Source: Nakamurella lactea DSM 19367
GTDB taxonomy: Bacteria > Actinomycetota > Actinomycetes > Mycobacteriales > Nakamurellaceae
Assembly: GCF_000426645.1 (NCBI RefSeq)
Contig: NZ_AUFT01000008.1
Coordinates: 310,001-374,000, forward strand
Length of the DNA stretch: 64,000 nt
Direction: 5' to 3'
Part shown: positions 16,536-25,350 of the stretch, in pieces
Layout of the letters: each line of letters starts with the position of its first letter
Position numbering within the stretch: the first letter of the stretch is position 1
Program-made: the position numbers and the translations under genes
Notes under the pieces: model-generated
Told to the model about the DNA's origin: nothing
The model's input: the letters and a program-made list of their open reading frames with translations, nothing else
Databases searched by the model: none

Positions 16536-17600
16536 ATGACAGCAATGGATCGCACGGTGCGGCCCGAGGCCGTTTCCGACGTGGTCGAGCAGGCCGGGTC
16601 GACCATGCGGGCGATCGTCCAGGACCGCTACGGCTCCGCCGATGTGCTGCGGTCGGTGCGGACCGCCCGACCTGAGTTCGGCGCCGGCGAGGTACTGCTG
16701 CGGGTGCGGGCCGCCGGGGTGAACCGGGGGGTGTGGCACCTGATGACGGGCAGGCCGTACCTGCTGCGGCTGGCATTCGGCCTGCGGCGCCCGAAGAACC
16801 GGGTGCCCGGACAGGACGTCGCCGGCACCGTGGTGGCGACCGGCCCTGCCGTCACCGGGTTTGCTGTCGGTGACGAAGTATTCGGGATCGCCAGGGGCGC
16901 GTTCGCCGAGTTCGCCGCGGCCCGGTCAGACAAGATCGCCCGCAAGCCGGCGAGCCTGACCTTCGAACAGGCTGCGGTGGTGGGGGTTTCGGCGATCACC
17001 GCGCTGCAGGCACTGGTCGACACCGGCCGGGTGGAACCGGGCCAGCGAGTGCTGATCACCGGCGCGTCCGGCGGCGTCGGCAGCTATGCCGTGCAGTTGG
17101 CCGCGGCGATCGGGGCCGTGGTCACCGGCGTCTGCAGCACCCCGAAGCTCGACCTGGTGCGCTCCCTGGGTGCCACTCACGTCGTCGACTACACCCGGGA
17201 AGACTTCGCCGACACCGGTCACCGCTACGACCTGATCCTGGATATCGCCGGGTTGCCGAAGCTGCAGCGGCTACGCCGGGCGCTCGCGCCCAACGGCACC
17301 CTGGTCCTGGTGGGCGGCGAAGACGGCGGCGACTGGACCGGCGGCACCATCGGGCGGCAACTGCGGGCCAGGGCAACGTCGCTGTTCTCCCGGCAGCGGC
17401 TGACCAGCATCCTGGCGAAGGAGCGAGCCGGCGACTTCGAAAGGCTCGCGACCTACCTGCAGGCCGGCACAGTGATCCCCAGCATCGAGCGGACCTACCC
17501 GCTGGAGGAAGTGCCCGACGCACTGCGTCACCTCGAAGCAGGCAACGTCCGAGCAAAGGTCGCTATCGCCGTCCTGCCGATGGGCACGGCGATGTCGTGA
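16536..17600 (+). CDS. NAD(P)-dependent quinone oxidoreductase-like MDR enzyme
   Basis: This 354-residue medium-chain dehydrogenase/reductase lacks the zinc-ligand cysteines of alcohol dehydrogenases. It has the zinc-free AAGVNRGVWHLMTGRP motif and a Rossmann motif TGASGGVGSYAVQLA at about 175-189. An N-terminal extension of about 23 residues precedes the fold; ATG 16536 has a GAAGGGA site upstream, while an internal ATG near residue 24 is an alternative. It shares an operon with the SDR (GTGA overlap) under the TetR repressor. It is likely a reductase for quinones or reactive carbonyls. Confidence 0.8.
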   Translation: MTAMDRTVRPEAVSDVVEQAGSTMRAIVQDRYGSADVLRSVRTARPEFGAGEVLLRVRAAGVNRGVWHLMTGRPYLLRLAFGLRRPKNRVPGQDVAGTVVATGPAVTGFAVGDEVFGIARGAFAEFAAARSDKIARKPASLTFEQAAVVGVSAITALQALVDTGRVEPGQRVLITGASGGVGSYAVQLAAAIGAVVTGVCSTPKLDLVRSLGATHVVDYTREDFADTGHRYDLILDIAGLPKLQRLRRALAPNGTLVLVGGEDGGDWTGGTIGRQLRARATSLFSRQRLTSILAKERAGDFERLATYLQAGTVIPSIERTYPLEEVPDALRHLEAGNVRAKVAIAVLPMGTAMS

Positions 17601-18475
17601 GCCGGCAACAGATCCGGTCCGACTCGATGGCCGGCCGCGCCGTGTTGGTGACGGGTGGCAGCAACGGCATCGGCCGGGCGACCGCCCTGGGCCTGGCCGG
17701 CATGGGAGCGGACGTCGCGATCATCGGCCGGAATCCGGGCCGGGCGCAGGACGCGGCACGGGAGATCCAGCAGGTCGGCAGCGGTCGGGTCGACGTGTTC
17801 GTCGGCGACCTGTCGGATCAGGCGCAGGTGCGGCGGCTGGCCGCTGAGGTCCTGGACCGGCTGGACCGCATCGACGTGCTGATCAACAACGTCGGCGGGT
17901 ACTGGAACACCAGACACATCACCGCTGACGGGCTGGAGCGCACCTTCGCGATCAATCACCTTGCGCCATTCCTGCTCACCAACCTGCTCCTCGAGCGGCT
18001 GACGGGCAGCGCCCCGGCCCGGGTGGTCATGGTGTCGAGCAATGCTCAGTCGTTGGGGCGCGTGGCATTCGACGACCTCCAGGGCGAGCAGAACTATTCC
18101 GGCGCCAGGGCCTACAACCAGTCCAAGCTGGCCAACCTGCTGTTCAACTACGAACTGGCCAGGAGGCTGCCGGCAAGCGCGGTTACCGCCAACGCGCTGC
18201 ACCCCGGCATGGTGAGCACCTCTTTCGGAGCCGGAGATCCGGGCACCGTGCAGCGCCTCATGGTGCCGATCCTGCGGCCCTTCATGAAGTCGCCGACGGG
18301 CGGGGCGGCCACCTCGATCCAGCTGGCGTCGTCACCGGAACTGACGGGTGTGACGGGCCGGTTCTTCGTGAACGGCAAGCCCAGGCGATCGTCCGAGCGG
18401 AGCTACGACGAGGCGGCCGGACGGCGTCTCTGGCGGTTGAGTGCCGACCTGGTCGGTCTGACGACGACGACCTGA
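17597..18475 (+). CDS. Short-chain dehydrogenase/reductase (retinol-dehydrogenase-like)
   Basis: This 292-residue classical SDR has the cofactor motif TGGSNGIG near residues 19-26, the NNVG structural motif, a catalytic Ser in VSSN, and the YNQSK active-site Tyr-Lys pair. The DDLQGEQNYSG segment resembles retinol dehydrogenase/WWOX-like members. The GTG start at 17597 overlaps the upstream stop by 4 nt. A TetR-controlled two-gene detoxification operon is the simplest reading. The substrate cannot be deduced. Confidence 0.85.
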   Translation: MSRQQIRSDSMAGRAVLVTGGSNGIGRATALGLAGMGADVAIIGRNPGRAQDAAREIQQVGSGRVDVFVGDLSDQAQVRRLAAEVLDRLDRIDVLINNVGGYWNTRHITADGLERTFAINHLAPFLLTNLLLERLTGSAPARVVMVSSNAQSLGRVAFDDLQGEQNYSGARAYNQSKLANLLFNYELARRLPASAVTANALHPGMVSTSFGAGDPGTVQRLMVPILRPFMKSPTGGAATSIQLASSPELTGVTGRFFVNGKPRRSSERSYDEAAGRRLWRLSADLVGLTTTT

Positions 18476-18492
18476 CCGGGCGGCCCGCCCGG
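18476..18492. terminator. Bidirectional terminator hairpin
   Basis: CCGGGCGGCCCGCCCGG, an inverted repeat that can form a GC hairpin, occupies almost the whole 18-bp gap between the convergent SDR and Lrp genes. The position supports termination in both directions. Confidence 0.55.
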
Positions 18493-18493
18493 C

Positions 18494-18946
18494 TCAGGTG
18501 GGCAGCGAGCGATCGGCGACGACCTGCTTCATTACCAGGGTGGAGTTCAGCCGCTGCACCCCCGGCAACGCCGACAGGGTGTCGTCCTCGAGCTGCTGAT
18601 AGCCGGCGAGGTCGGCGGTCAAGATCCGCAGCAGGTAGTCCGGATCGCCGAAGAGTCGTTGCGCCTGCACGACATTCGGCACCTCGGTGAGCGCCGCCTC
18701 GAACCCGAGCAGGGTGTCCCGGTCCTCCTGCCTCATGGTGACGAACACCAGTGCCTCGAAGGTCAGGCCGACGGCGGCCGGATCCAGCACGGCGCGGTAG
18801 CCGCGGATCGCTCCGGATCTCTCCAGGTCACGCAACCGCCGGTGGCAGGGCGACACGCTCAGCCGAACCTTGGCAGCCAGCTCGGTGACAGTGATCCGCC
18901 CGTCATCCTGCAGGATGGCAAGAATTTTCCGATCGATGGCGTCCAC
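18494..18946 (-). CDS. Lrp/AsnC-family regulator
   Basis: This 150-residue protein has an N-terminal HTH (DRKILAILQDDGRITVTELA) and a C-terminal RAM ligand-binding domain with FGDPDYLLRI. It starts with GTG at 18946. It is divergent from a LysE/RhtB exporter 114 bp away, a classical arrangement in which the Lrp protein senses an amino acid and activates its export. An inverted repeat just upstream of its start may be the autoregulatory site. Confidence 0.85.
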   Translation of the reverse strand: MDAIDRKILAILQDDGRITVTELAAKVRLSVSPCHRRLRDLERSGAIRGYRAVLDPAAVGLTFEALVFVTMRQEDRDTLLGFEAALTEVPNVVQAQRLFGDPDYLLRILTADLAGYQQLEDDTLSALPGVQRLNSTLVMKQVVADRSLPT

Positions 18947-18949
18947 GTA

Positions 18950-18963
18950 GTGGATTCTTCCAC
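18950..18963. promoter_or_regulatory. Candidate Lrp-binding inverted repeat
   Basis: GTGGA-TTCT-TCCAC lies 3 bp upstream of the lrp-like start codon, inside the divergent region with the LysE exporter. The short 5-bp arms make it suggestive only. Confidence 0.3.
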
Positions 18964-19060
18964 GCCGACTCCGAAATCGTCCAGAGATCGGAACCTCCTT
19001 CGGCCCCTTCCGGCATAGCTTTTCCTTCAGGGCTACCTCTTACGAAGGCGATGACGCGAT

Positions 19061-19684
19061 ATGGATCCGAGGCTGGTGTTCGCCTTCTGGGGTGTCGCGC
19101 TGCTGTTGATCGTGGTGCCGGGCCCCGATTGGGCCTTCGTTCTCGCGGTCGGGTTGCGCGAGCGGACCGTGACGCCGGCCGTCGGCGGCCTGATGCTCGG
19201 GTACCTGCTGCTCACCGGGGTGGTTGCCGGCGGCGTCGGTGCGGTGGTCGCCGGGGTCCCGGCGGTGCTCACCGTTCTGACCATCGTCGGAGCCGCCTAC
19301 CTCGTCTATCTCGGCACCAGGACGCTGACGAGACCCGCTGCGATCCAGCATGATTCGACGGAGCGATCGACGTCGTCGCGCTGGCGACTGGTGCTCAGCG
19401 GGGTCGGCGTGAGTGCGTTGAATCCCAAGGGCGTGCTGGTCTTTTTGGCGATGCTGCCGCAGTTCACCCGCACCGCGGGCTGGCCGGCACCGCTGCAGTT
19501 CGGTGTCCTCGGGCTGGTGTTCGTCGGCACTTGCGGAGTCTTCTACTCGGTGCTGGGCGCCGGCGCCGGCGCGATTCTGCGGACCCGGCCAGCGGTCGCC
19601 CGCCGCGTGTCGCTGCTGTCGGGCGCGGCGATGATCGTCATCGGCGTGCTGCTGTTCGCGGAGCGACTCGTCCGAGCCGGCTGA
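19061..19684 (+). CDS. LysE/RhtB-family amino-acid exporter
   Basis: This 207-residue protein has about six membrane segments and the family N-terminal signature with VVPGPDWAFVLAVGLR (residues 18-33). The central loop carries SALNPKGVLVFLAMLPQF, also family-typical. It is expected to export an amino acid or derivative across the cytoplasmic membrane. The divergent Lrp gene is its probable regulator. A second family member is at 25996-26622. Confidence 0.85.
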   Translation: MDPRLVFAFWGVALLLIVVPGPDWAFVLAVGLRERTVTPAVGGLMLGYLLLTGVVAGGVGAVVAGVPAVLTVLTIVGAAYLVYLGTRTLTRPAAIQHDSTERSTSSRWRLVLSGVGVSALNPKGVLVFLAMLPQFTRTAGWPAPLQFGVLGLVFVGTCGVFYSVLGAGAGAILRTRPAVARRVSLLSGAAMIVIGVLLFAERLVRAG

Positions 19685-19835
19685 CCGGCCGTTGCCCGGA
19701 CTCCCGCCCGGATCGGCTGCCGATGGCCCAGCCGGACAGCTTCCGTTATCGGGCGACCTGGGCGCGGGGCCGCTGAGGCGTGACCGAGAGCGTCCCCTCG
19801 TGCCCGGGTGCGCGCAGAGTGCTACGATTGCGCGC

Positions 19836-20096
19836 ATGACAGTAGTTGCCTCTCGTGAACTGCGGAATCACACCGCCGAGGTGTTACGGCAAGTCTCCGA
19901 GGGCGCCGCGGTGACGGTGACGGTCAATGGCGCGCCAGTCGCGGTGATCACCAGGGTTCGCCACGGGCGGCGCCCGTCGATCACGAAGCAGGACCTGATC
20001 GAACTGCTCGCACGGCATCAGGCAGATCCAGCCTTGCGTGACGATCTCGCCGTGCTGGCAGGGGATACCACCGACGATCTCGACCCGCTCAGGTGA
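19836..20096 (+). CDS. Phd/YefM-family antitoxin
   Basis: This 86-residue protein starts MTVVASRELRNHTAEVLRQV, the standard Phd/YefM N-terminal DNA-binding fold (prevent-host-death). The C-terminal helix, rich in Asp/Leu (RDDLAVLAGDTTDDLDPL), would bind the toxin. I chose ATG 19836; the open frame extends back to 19692 but without similarity. It overlaps the PIN toxin by 4 nt (GTGA). Such antitoxins neutralise the toxin and repress their own promoter. Confidence 0.85.
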   Translation: MTVVASRELRNHTAEVLRQVSEGAAVTVTVNGAPVAVITRVRHGRRPSITKQDLIELLARHQADPALRDDLAVLAGDTTDDLDPLR

Positions 20097-20500
20097 CTGG
20101 CGGGCCGGTCAAGGGCCTAGCTGATACCAGCGTCTTCATCGGAGCTGAGTCGGGCCGTGCGATCCGGGGCGAGCTGCTGCCCGACGAGGTGTTCGTCAGC
20201 GTCGTGACGATTGCCGAACTGCAGGCCGGGGTTTTGGCTGCGGCCGATACTTCGACACGTGCTCGCCGGCTGGCGACACTTGACTCGGTGGCGGCCTTGG
20301 AGCCGCTCCCGATCGATGCTGCCGCTGCCGCCGAATGGGCGACGCTGCGGGTGCGTGTTCACGAGATCGGGCGCCGGATCAACGTCAACGACCTGTGGAT
20401 CGCGGCCGTCGCCGCTGCGAACGGCCTGTCGGTGATCACCCAGGACGCAGACTTCGATGTGCTCGAACTCGTTGGCGGACCACCGGTCATTCACGTGTGA
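20093..20500 (+). CDS. vapC: VapC-type PIN-domain ribonuclease toxin
   Basis: This 135-residue PIN-domain protein has the acidic active-site set D11, E42, D100 (in NDLWIAA) and D118. It cleaves RNA when released from its antitoxin. It starts with GTG inside the antitoxin stop. Its last 14 nt overlap, antisense, the 3' end of the dehydrogenase gene on the other strand, so there is no room for a terminator between them. The locus is a complete type II toxin-antitoxin module. Confidence 0.88.
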   Translation: MTGGPVKGLADTSVFIGAESGRAIRGELLPDEVFVSVVTIAELQAGVLAAADTSTRARRLATLDSVAALEPLPIDAAAAAEWATLRVRVHEIGRRINVNDLWIAAVAAANGLSVITQDADFDVLELVGGPPVIHV

Positions 20501-21515
20501 CGAGCACTTTCACCTCTTCGCCGCCGGAGGAGGCGGCGAACGCCTCGGCCACCCGGTCCAGCGGGAACCGGCTGGTGATCATGTCGGCAGCGGACACCCC
20601 GCCGGCCCTGATGATCTCGATGGAGGTGGCGTAGTCCTGCGGCAGATACGTTGCGCTGCCCTGGATCCGGACCTGCTGGTCCTGGATCTGCGGCAGCGGA
20701 ACGGTGACTGGCGCCGCCGGCACGCCGACAATCACCACAGTGCCCGCTTTCAGCGCCAGCGCGATCGCCTGGTCGACGGTGGGTTGGATCGCGACGCAGT
20801 CGAAGACCACGTCGGCACTCTCGCCGAGTTCGGCCCGGACCGCCTCGACCACGTCGGCGCGGCCGCCGTCGATCACCGCATCGGCGCCCAGCCGGGCCGC
20901 CCGATCCCGCTTGCTGGGCAACATGTCCGTCATCACGATCCGGCCGGCCCCGGCGTGCCGGGCGGCGGCCAGCACCAGCAGGCCGATGGTGCCGGCGCCG
21001 ATGATCACCACGGTCTTGCCTGCGACGTCACCGGCCAGCCGCACCGCGTGCACCGGGGTGGACAGCGGCTCGATCAGCGCTGCATGCTCGTCGTCCAGGT
21101 CGTCGGGTATCACGTGCAGCCGGTTGGCCGGGATCGTAAAGAAGTCGGCCATCCCGCCCTGCGAGTAACCGCAGCCGAAGAACTGCAGGTTCTCGCACAG
21201 GTTGCTGCGGCCGGTGGTGCACATCTTGCAGTGCCAGCACGGCAGGGTCGGTTCGACCGTGACCCGCTGTCCGGCCGTCACCGCGGTGACGTCACCGCCG
21301 ACCTCGGTGACCACGCCGACCACTTCGTGCCCGGGTCGATACGGCAAGGGCACGAACGGATGTCGGCCGTGGGCGGCGTGCGTATCCGACCCGCAGACGC
21401 CGCTGACGGTCATCTGCACCAGCGCCTCGTCGGGTCCTGGGACCGGCTTGTCGGCGGTGGTCACCTCGATCACGCCGGGGGAGGTGACGACAACTCTGCG
21501 GATGGGCTCTGTCAT
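20487..21515 (-). CDS. Zinc-dependent alcohol/polyol dehydrogenase
   Basis: This 342-residue MDR enzyme has catalytic zinc ligands C41, H63 and E64, structural zinc cysteines C93, C96, C99 and C107, and a Rossmann motif GAGTIG (173-178). It resembles sorbitol/threonine-dehydrogenase-like enzymes, but the substrate is not evident. It is transcribed alone. Its 3' end overlaps vapC, and no regulator lies next to its 5' end, where about 500 bp are without an intact gene. Confidence 0.85.
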   Translation of the reverse strand: MTEPIRRVVVTSPGVIEVTTADKPVPGPDEALVQMTVSGVCGSDTHAAHGRHPFVPLPYRPGHEVVGVVTEVGGDVTAVTAGQRVTVEPTLPCWHCKMCTTGRSNLCENLQFFGCGYSQGGMADFFTIPANRLHVIPDDLDDEHAALIEPLSTPVHAVRLAGDVAGKTVVIIGAGTIGLLVLAAARHAGAGRIVMTDMLPSKRDRAARLGADAVIDGGRADVVEAVRAELGESADVVFDCVAIQPTVDQAIALALKAGTVVIVGVPAAPVTVPLPQIQDQQVRIQGSATYLPQDYATSIEIIRAGGVSAADMITSRFPLDRVAEAFAASSGGEEVKVLVTRE

Positions 21516-21764
21516 GGCTGCTCACCTTCGTCGATAGCTGCCCCTGACGCTAGACCAGCAGACTCTCCCCCGATCCGCCACACACGACCGGGATCGCATC
21601 GGTCGGCGGGTGGGCGTTGCGGAACTGGGTCCTCGGCTTGTTCGTTACCTGCTGTATCTCGGGTCAAGTCGAGCTCGCCTACCACATCGGGCGGGCATTC
21701 CGGCCACCGGCTCAACGTAGGCGAGGCCAGGGTATTGACAGCCCCGACCCGCCGTGTGATTCTG

Positions 21765-22035
21765 ATGACAACCGCCTTCCGTCGGGGGGGGGCAAAGATG
21801 CTTCGGAGATCCTCATCATGACGATTCGAGCAACTTCCCGGACGTCGCCAACGATAAGACCAGTTCCATCGGAAACCGGCACAGCAATACCGGCGGCGAC
21901 ACCATGTGGTACAAGGATCTCCCGGGATCGGCATACGTTTGCGTCAGTACAGGCAATCGCGTTTCCAACGTGGGCTATGACTTCAATGACGAAGCCTCTG
22001 TGATGCGCGTTTATCACAGTGCAACGGTCTGCTGA
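21765..22035 (+). pseudogene. Fragment of an I36/beta-gamma-crystallin-like secreted protein, frameshifted at a G9 tract
   Basis: The frame ending at TGA 22033-22035 reads CFGDPHHDDSSNFPDV, then NDKTSSIGNR and NRVSNVGYDFNDEASV, which resembles peptidase-inhibitor-I36/crystallin-like repeats. It has no start codon in frame. An ATG at 21765 lies in the wrong frame and would join it if the run of nine G (21784-21792) lost one base. No signal peptide is found upstream, so a 5'-truncated relic is more likely than a phase-variable gene. The rest of the gap (21516-21764) shows nothing I recognise. Confidence 0.4.
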
Positions 22036-22741
22036 GTACGTGCAGACGGTATCAGCTTCTGCCTTTCGAATCGTTCTTCGGGGTGTAAGCCTTCGCTATA
22101 CGACAGCTGCGGAGCAAGTTGCGGCGCTCGACGGTGTTGACCTTGAGGTTTCGGCCGGTGAAATGGTAGTGCTCCAGGGTGTCTCGGGCAGCGGGAAGTC
22201 GACACTGATCAACATCATCGCCGGGTTGTTGTCGCCACAGGATGGGTGCGTGACCTCCTGCGGAGTTGACCTGGTGGCGGCAAGCGAGAGTCAGCGTGCT
22301 GACTATCGGCGACGATGCGCCAGCCTGGTGTTTCAGGAGTTCAACCTGTTGAGCATGCTGCGCGTCGGCGAAAACGTCGCCCTCGCGGTCGAGTTGCTCG
22401 GTGTTGATCCGGCATCGGCGCGGGAGAAGGCGGGAGTAGCGCTGGCCTCGGTGGGTATCGATCAGCTTGCTGATCGATACCCGGGAGAGCTGTCCGGTGG
22501 GCAACGGCAACGTGTGGCTGTAGCTCGGGCGATTGCGTCGGGCAAACCTGTGGTGCTGGCCGATGAGCCGACGGGGGCGCTGGACAGCCGGACGAGCGCC
22601 GAGGTGGTTGCTGCACTTCTGCGTGCCCGGGATGCTGGTGCTGCCGTTGTGGTCGCGACTCACGATGACGCCGTTGCCGGACATGGTGATCGCGTGGTCG
22701 CGATCACCGATGGTCGGGTCGTCGCGCCGTCGGTGGTGTGA
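22019..22741 (+). CDS. ABC transporter ATPase (LolD/MacB type)
   Basis: This 240-residue ATPase has Walker A GVSGSGKS (54-61), Q-loop QEFN, signature LSGGQ (158-162), Walker B VVLADE (178-183) and EPTGALDS. It pairs with the FtsX-like permease that follows (GTGA overlap). The 5' end is uncertain: GTG 22019 overlaps the upstream fragment by 17 nt, and GTG 22040 is an alternative. Such pairs export lipoproteins or peptides or act in envelope-stress responses. Confidence 0.85.
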   Translation: MQRSAEYVQTVSASAFRIVLRGVSLRYTTAAEQVAALDGVDLEVSAGEMVVLQGVSGSGKSTLINIIAGLLSPQDGCVTSCGVDLVAASESQRADYRRRCASLVFQEFNLLSMLRVGENVALAVELLGVDPASAREKAGVALASVGIDQLADRYPGELSGGQRQRVAVARAIASGKPVVLADEPTGALDSRTSAEVVAALLRARDAGAAVVVATHDDAVAGHGDRVVAITDGRVVAPSVV

Positions 22742-25161
22742 TCGTGCCGGTGCGCCTGTGGCGGCTGTTGATCGTCAGGGTGACACTTGCCGGGTCTTGG
22801 CGAACGCTCTTGGCGGCGACGTTGATCGCGGTTCCGTTGGCGCTCACGGTGGCCGCCGTCGCGGGAGCGAACGGTGTTGTCACCACTGCGGAGCAGAAGT
22901 CGGAACTGACAACTGGAGGACACGACTACGCTGCCTCCATCGGTGAACGAGCAGTCCCCAAGGACCTTAACTCCAAGCTCGGAGGGGCGGCGGTACTCGC
23001 TGCCTCCATGCTCGATGTGATGAATCTTCCGGTCACGTCGCCGTCCGGCGGTGACGAAGTTAGGTACTTCGAGGCACCATGGTCAAATATGGGAACAGCC
23101 GAAATCTACCGGATGACTAATGGCAAGTTCCCGACGGCGAGTGGCAGTGTCGCCCTCAGCACCAGCCTCTCACAAGAGCTTGGTGTCGCAGTTGGGGATA
23201 CCGTGCTTCTTGCGCACGATCGCGCACATCCTGCTGTTGTCGTCGGAACATTTGTTCACCGCAGGGCGGTCAGCGGCAACTTCATCCTGGCTGGCGAGGG
23301 CACATGGTCGACATTGCGCAGCCCTGCCCTGGTTCGGGGTTCCTTGTTTCCCTTTCGGACGCTCTACCTGGACCGCGGCGCGTCTGATGCTCAGTTTGAT
23401 CCTCAGGTTCTAGGTGGTGGCTCCGTCATTGCGGCCACGTTGGCGGCCGGAGATCCGTTCTACGTACAGCAACCATTGCTGGTGGCGATCCCGTTGGTCG
23501 TGTTGTTGACCTTCGTGATCGCGGGCGGATTCATGCTCGGCTTGCGCAGGCTGCAGACCGACCTCTCCGTTCTCGCAGCGCTCGGATTGTCTCCGGCACG
23601 GATTCGTATCGTGGTGACCGCTGCGTCCTTGCTGGTGGCACTCATCGGGGCCGTGCTCGGTGTCCTCATCGGCGCTCTGGCCGGTCCCATTATGGGGAGT
23701 TTGTTGGCGTCGGCCCTAGACCGGGAAATGGTGTCGCCCGCACGGATCGGAGTCAGCGGTGCCGGTGTGTTACTCGCGGTGGTGGCAGGTGCGACCGCGC
23801 TTGCTGGCGCGATCGTCAGCCGGGTCGTGGCAGCCGGAATCGCCAACGGCGTGGCCGCACGGCCGGTGACCGACAGTGTTCCCACCGTCGCCGAACGAGT
23901 GGCCGCGCGGCGTGGCGTGCAAGCTGTCGCACTGGCTGTAGCCGTGGTCGCCGTGGTCTTTCTGCGCGATGGACCGCTCGGAGCAATCGTCGCTGTTTTG
24001 GCGGTGATGGTCCTGCTCTCGGCGACAGCGAGGGATCTGATCGGGGGACTGGCGTGGCTGCTGTCGCGTGTCGGCCTGATCGGCCGGCTCAGCGGCTGGC
24101 TGGCCAGCAGGGACCGCGGACGATCGATCGTCGTAGCGGCCGTGGTCATGGCCGGAGTGTGCCTACCGATCGGAATCGGCACCAGCGCACAGTCTTCGTT
24201 CGATCGGAACCTGGCCGCCCGGACACCTACCGTGCCGATCGGGCAGATCGATATCAATACCCACGGCCAGGCGCTCGACGGCGCGGCGCTGGCAGCGCTG
24301 CGGACCGCCGCAGGGGCGCCGATAGTTCCGAGCAAATGCCTGTCAGATCGCAAGTACCGCGGCTGTTGGTCGATCGCCACCGGCGATAATCATCTCGACG
24401 TGCTCGTGGTGGATTCGGTGGCGGACGTTCAGCCGCTCACTTCCTATCAGCCTGCCGGGCGCGACACACAAGCACTGCATGCCGGGTCCATCCTCGTTCT
24501 GGCCTCCACGGCTGCCTGGCCCAGCAGCCGGGACCGGACACAGCTGCTTTCTCCCGACGGCAAGCCAATGCGCACCGCTACAGCGGTTCACGCCGATGGC
24601 GTGCTCCCTGCTGGCGTCTCCGCCGCCGTTGTACTGGCGTCAGCACAGGCCGTCGAAGGTCTGACCGGGACAGTGCAGAGATACCGAACAACGGCACCGA
24701 CCGACCGGCTTGCTGCGGTTCGGGCGGTCGCCATCGCGCATCTCGTCGCCGGCCGTGATGTCACGGTTGACGAGCCGCCCACCGAGGTGCTGGACGGCTT
24801 CAGCCAGTTCGCCGTCCTGCTCGGCGCCATCCTTGCCTTGCTGACCGCGATCGGGGTCACCCTGATGACGCTGCGAGAACGCCGGCGTACCGGCGACCAG
24901 CTGGGAATGCTGGGGATGAGCCGCCGGGCGGTCAAGGGCATCGGAGTTACCGCAAGCTTGGTCCCGGTGCTCGCCGGAGCGGGCATCGGTGCGATCTGCG
25001 GCTTGGCTGTTGCCTGGCTGCGGCTGCTGGAGACGGACATCCCACTCGCCGTGCCGTGGCGAATGATCGTTCTGGTCGCGGCAGGAGTCGTCATTCTGAC
25101 CCTGGTGGCAATCGCGTCGGCTCCATCACCGCGACTGTCGCAGCTGCGCGACTCGTCCTGA
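22738..25161 (+). CDS. MacB/FtsX-like ABC transporter permease
   Basis: This 807-residue membrane protein has one N-terminal membrane segment (about 20-45), a large extracytoplasmic domain (about 46-240) and several membrane segments in two FtsX-like blocks (about 245-470 and 690-800). A second soluble loop lies in between. The length and duplicated FtsX layout match actinobacterial MacB-like exporters rather than importers, and no binding protein accompanies it. The substrate is unknown. The neighbouring secreted-protein fragment hints at export of, or defence against, a peptide. Confidence 0.82.
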   Translation: MIVPVRLWRLLIVRVTLAGSWRTLLAATLIAVPLALTVAAVAGANGVVTTAEQKSELTTGGHDYAASIGERAVPKDLNSKLGGAAVLAASMLDVMNLPVTSPSGGDEVRYFEAPWSNMGTAEIYRMTNGKFPTASGSVALSTSLSQELGVAVGDTVLLAHDRAHPAVVVGTFVHRRAVSGNFILAGEGTWSTLRSPALVRGSLFPFRTLYLDRGASDAQFDPQVLGGGSVIAATLAAGDPFYVQQPLLVAIPLVVLLTFVIAGGFMLGLRRLQTDLSVLAALGLSPARIRIVVTAASLLVALIGAVLGVLIGALAGPIMGSLLASALDREMVSPARIGVSGAGVLLAVVAGATALAGAIVSRVVAAGIANGVAARPVTDSVPTVAERVAARRGVQAVALAVAVVAVVFLRDGPLGAIVAVLAVMVLLSATARDLIGGLAWLLSRVGLIGRLSGWLASRDRGRSIVVAAVVMAGVCLPIGIGTSAQSSFDRNLAARTPTVPIGQIDINTHGQALDGAALAALRTAAGAPIVPSKCLSDRKYRGCWSIATGDNHLDVLVVDSVADVQPLTSYQPAGRDTQALHAGSILVLASTAAWPSSRDRTQLLSPDGKPMRTATAVHADGVLPAGVSAAVVLASAQAVEGLTGTVQRYRTTAPTDRLAAVRAVAIAHLVAGRDVTVDEPPTEVLDGFSQFAVLLGAILALLTAIGVTLMTLRERRRTGDQLGMLGMSRRAVKGIGVTASLVPVLAGAGIGAICGLAVAWLRLLETDIPLAVPWRMIVLVAAGVVILTLVAIASAPSPRLSQLRDSS

Positions 25162-25350
25162 GCCGCCGGCCTTGAGGTTGAGGCGGCGCAGGAATTGCCT
25201 CGACCACGGCGTCGGTGAGGGCGCCGATGAGCGTGGATTCGTTTCCGAGCAGTTGGATTCGAGAACGTGAGCCGTCAGGTGTGGCACGCCTGGCCCGCAT
25301 CCCATCGTGGATGTCGATGACTTCAAAAGTGAGCCTGCCAGGCCGCGCGT
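25162..25350. other. Gap with possible gene remnant on the minus strand
   Basis: The minus strand can be read as FEVIDIHDGMRARR followed by LLGNESTLIGALTDAVVEAI without stops, which has coding-like composition. It has no convincing start because the frame runs backward into the glyoxalase-like gene. It may be a decayed gene end. I do not recognise a family. Confidence 0.2.
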
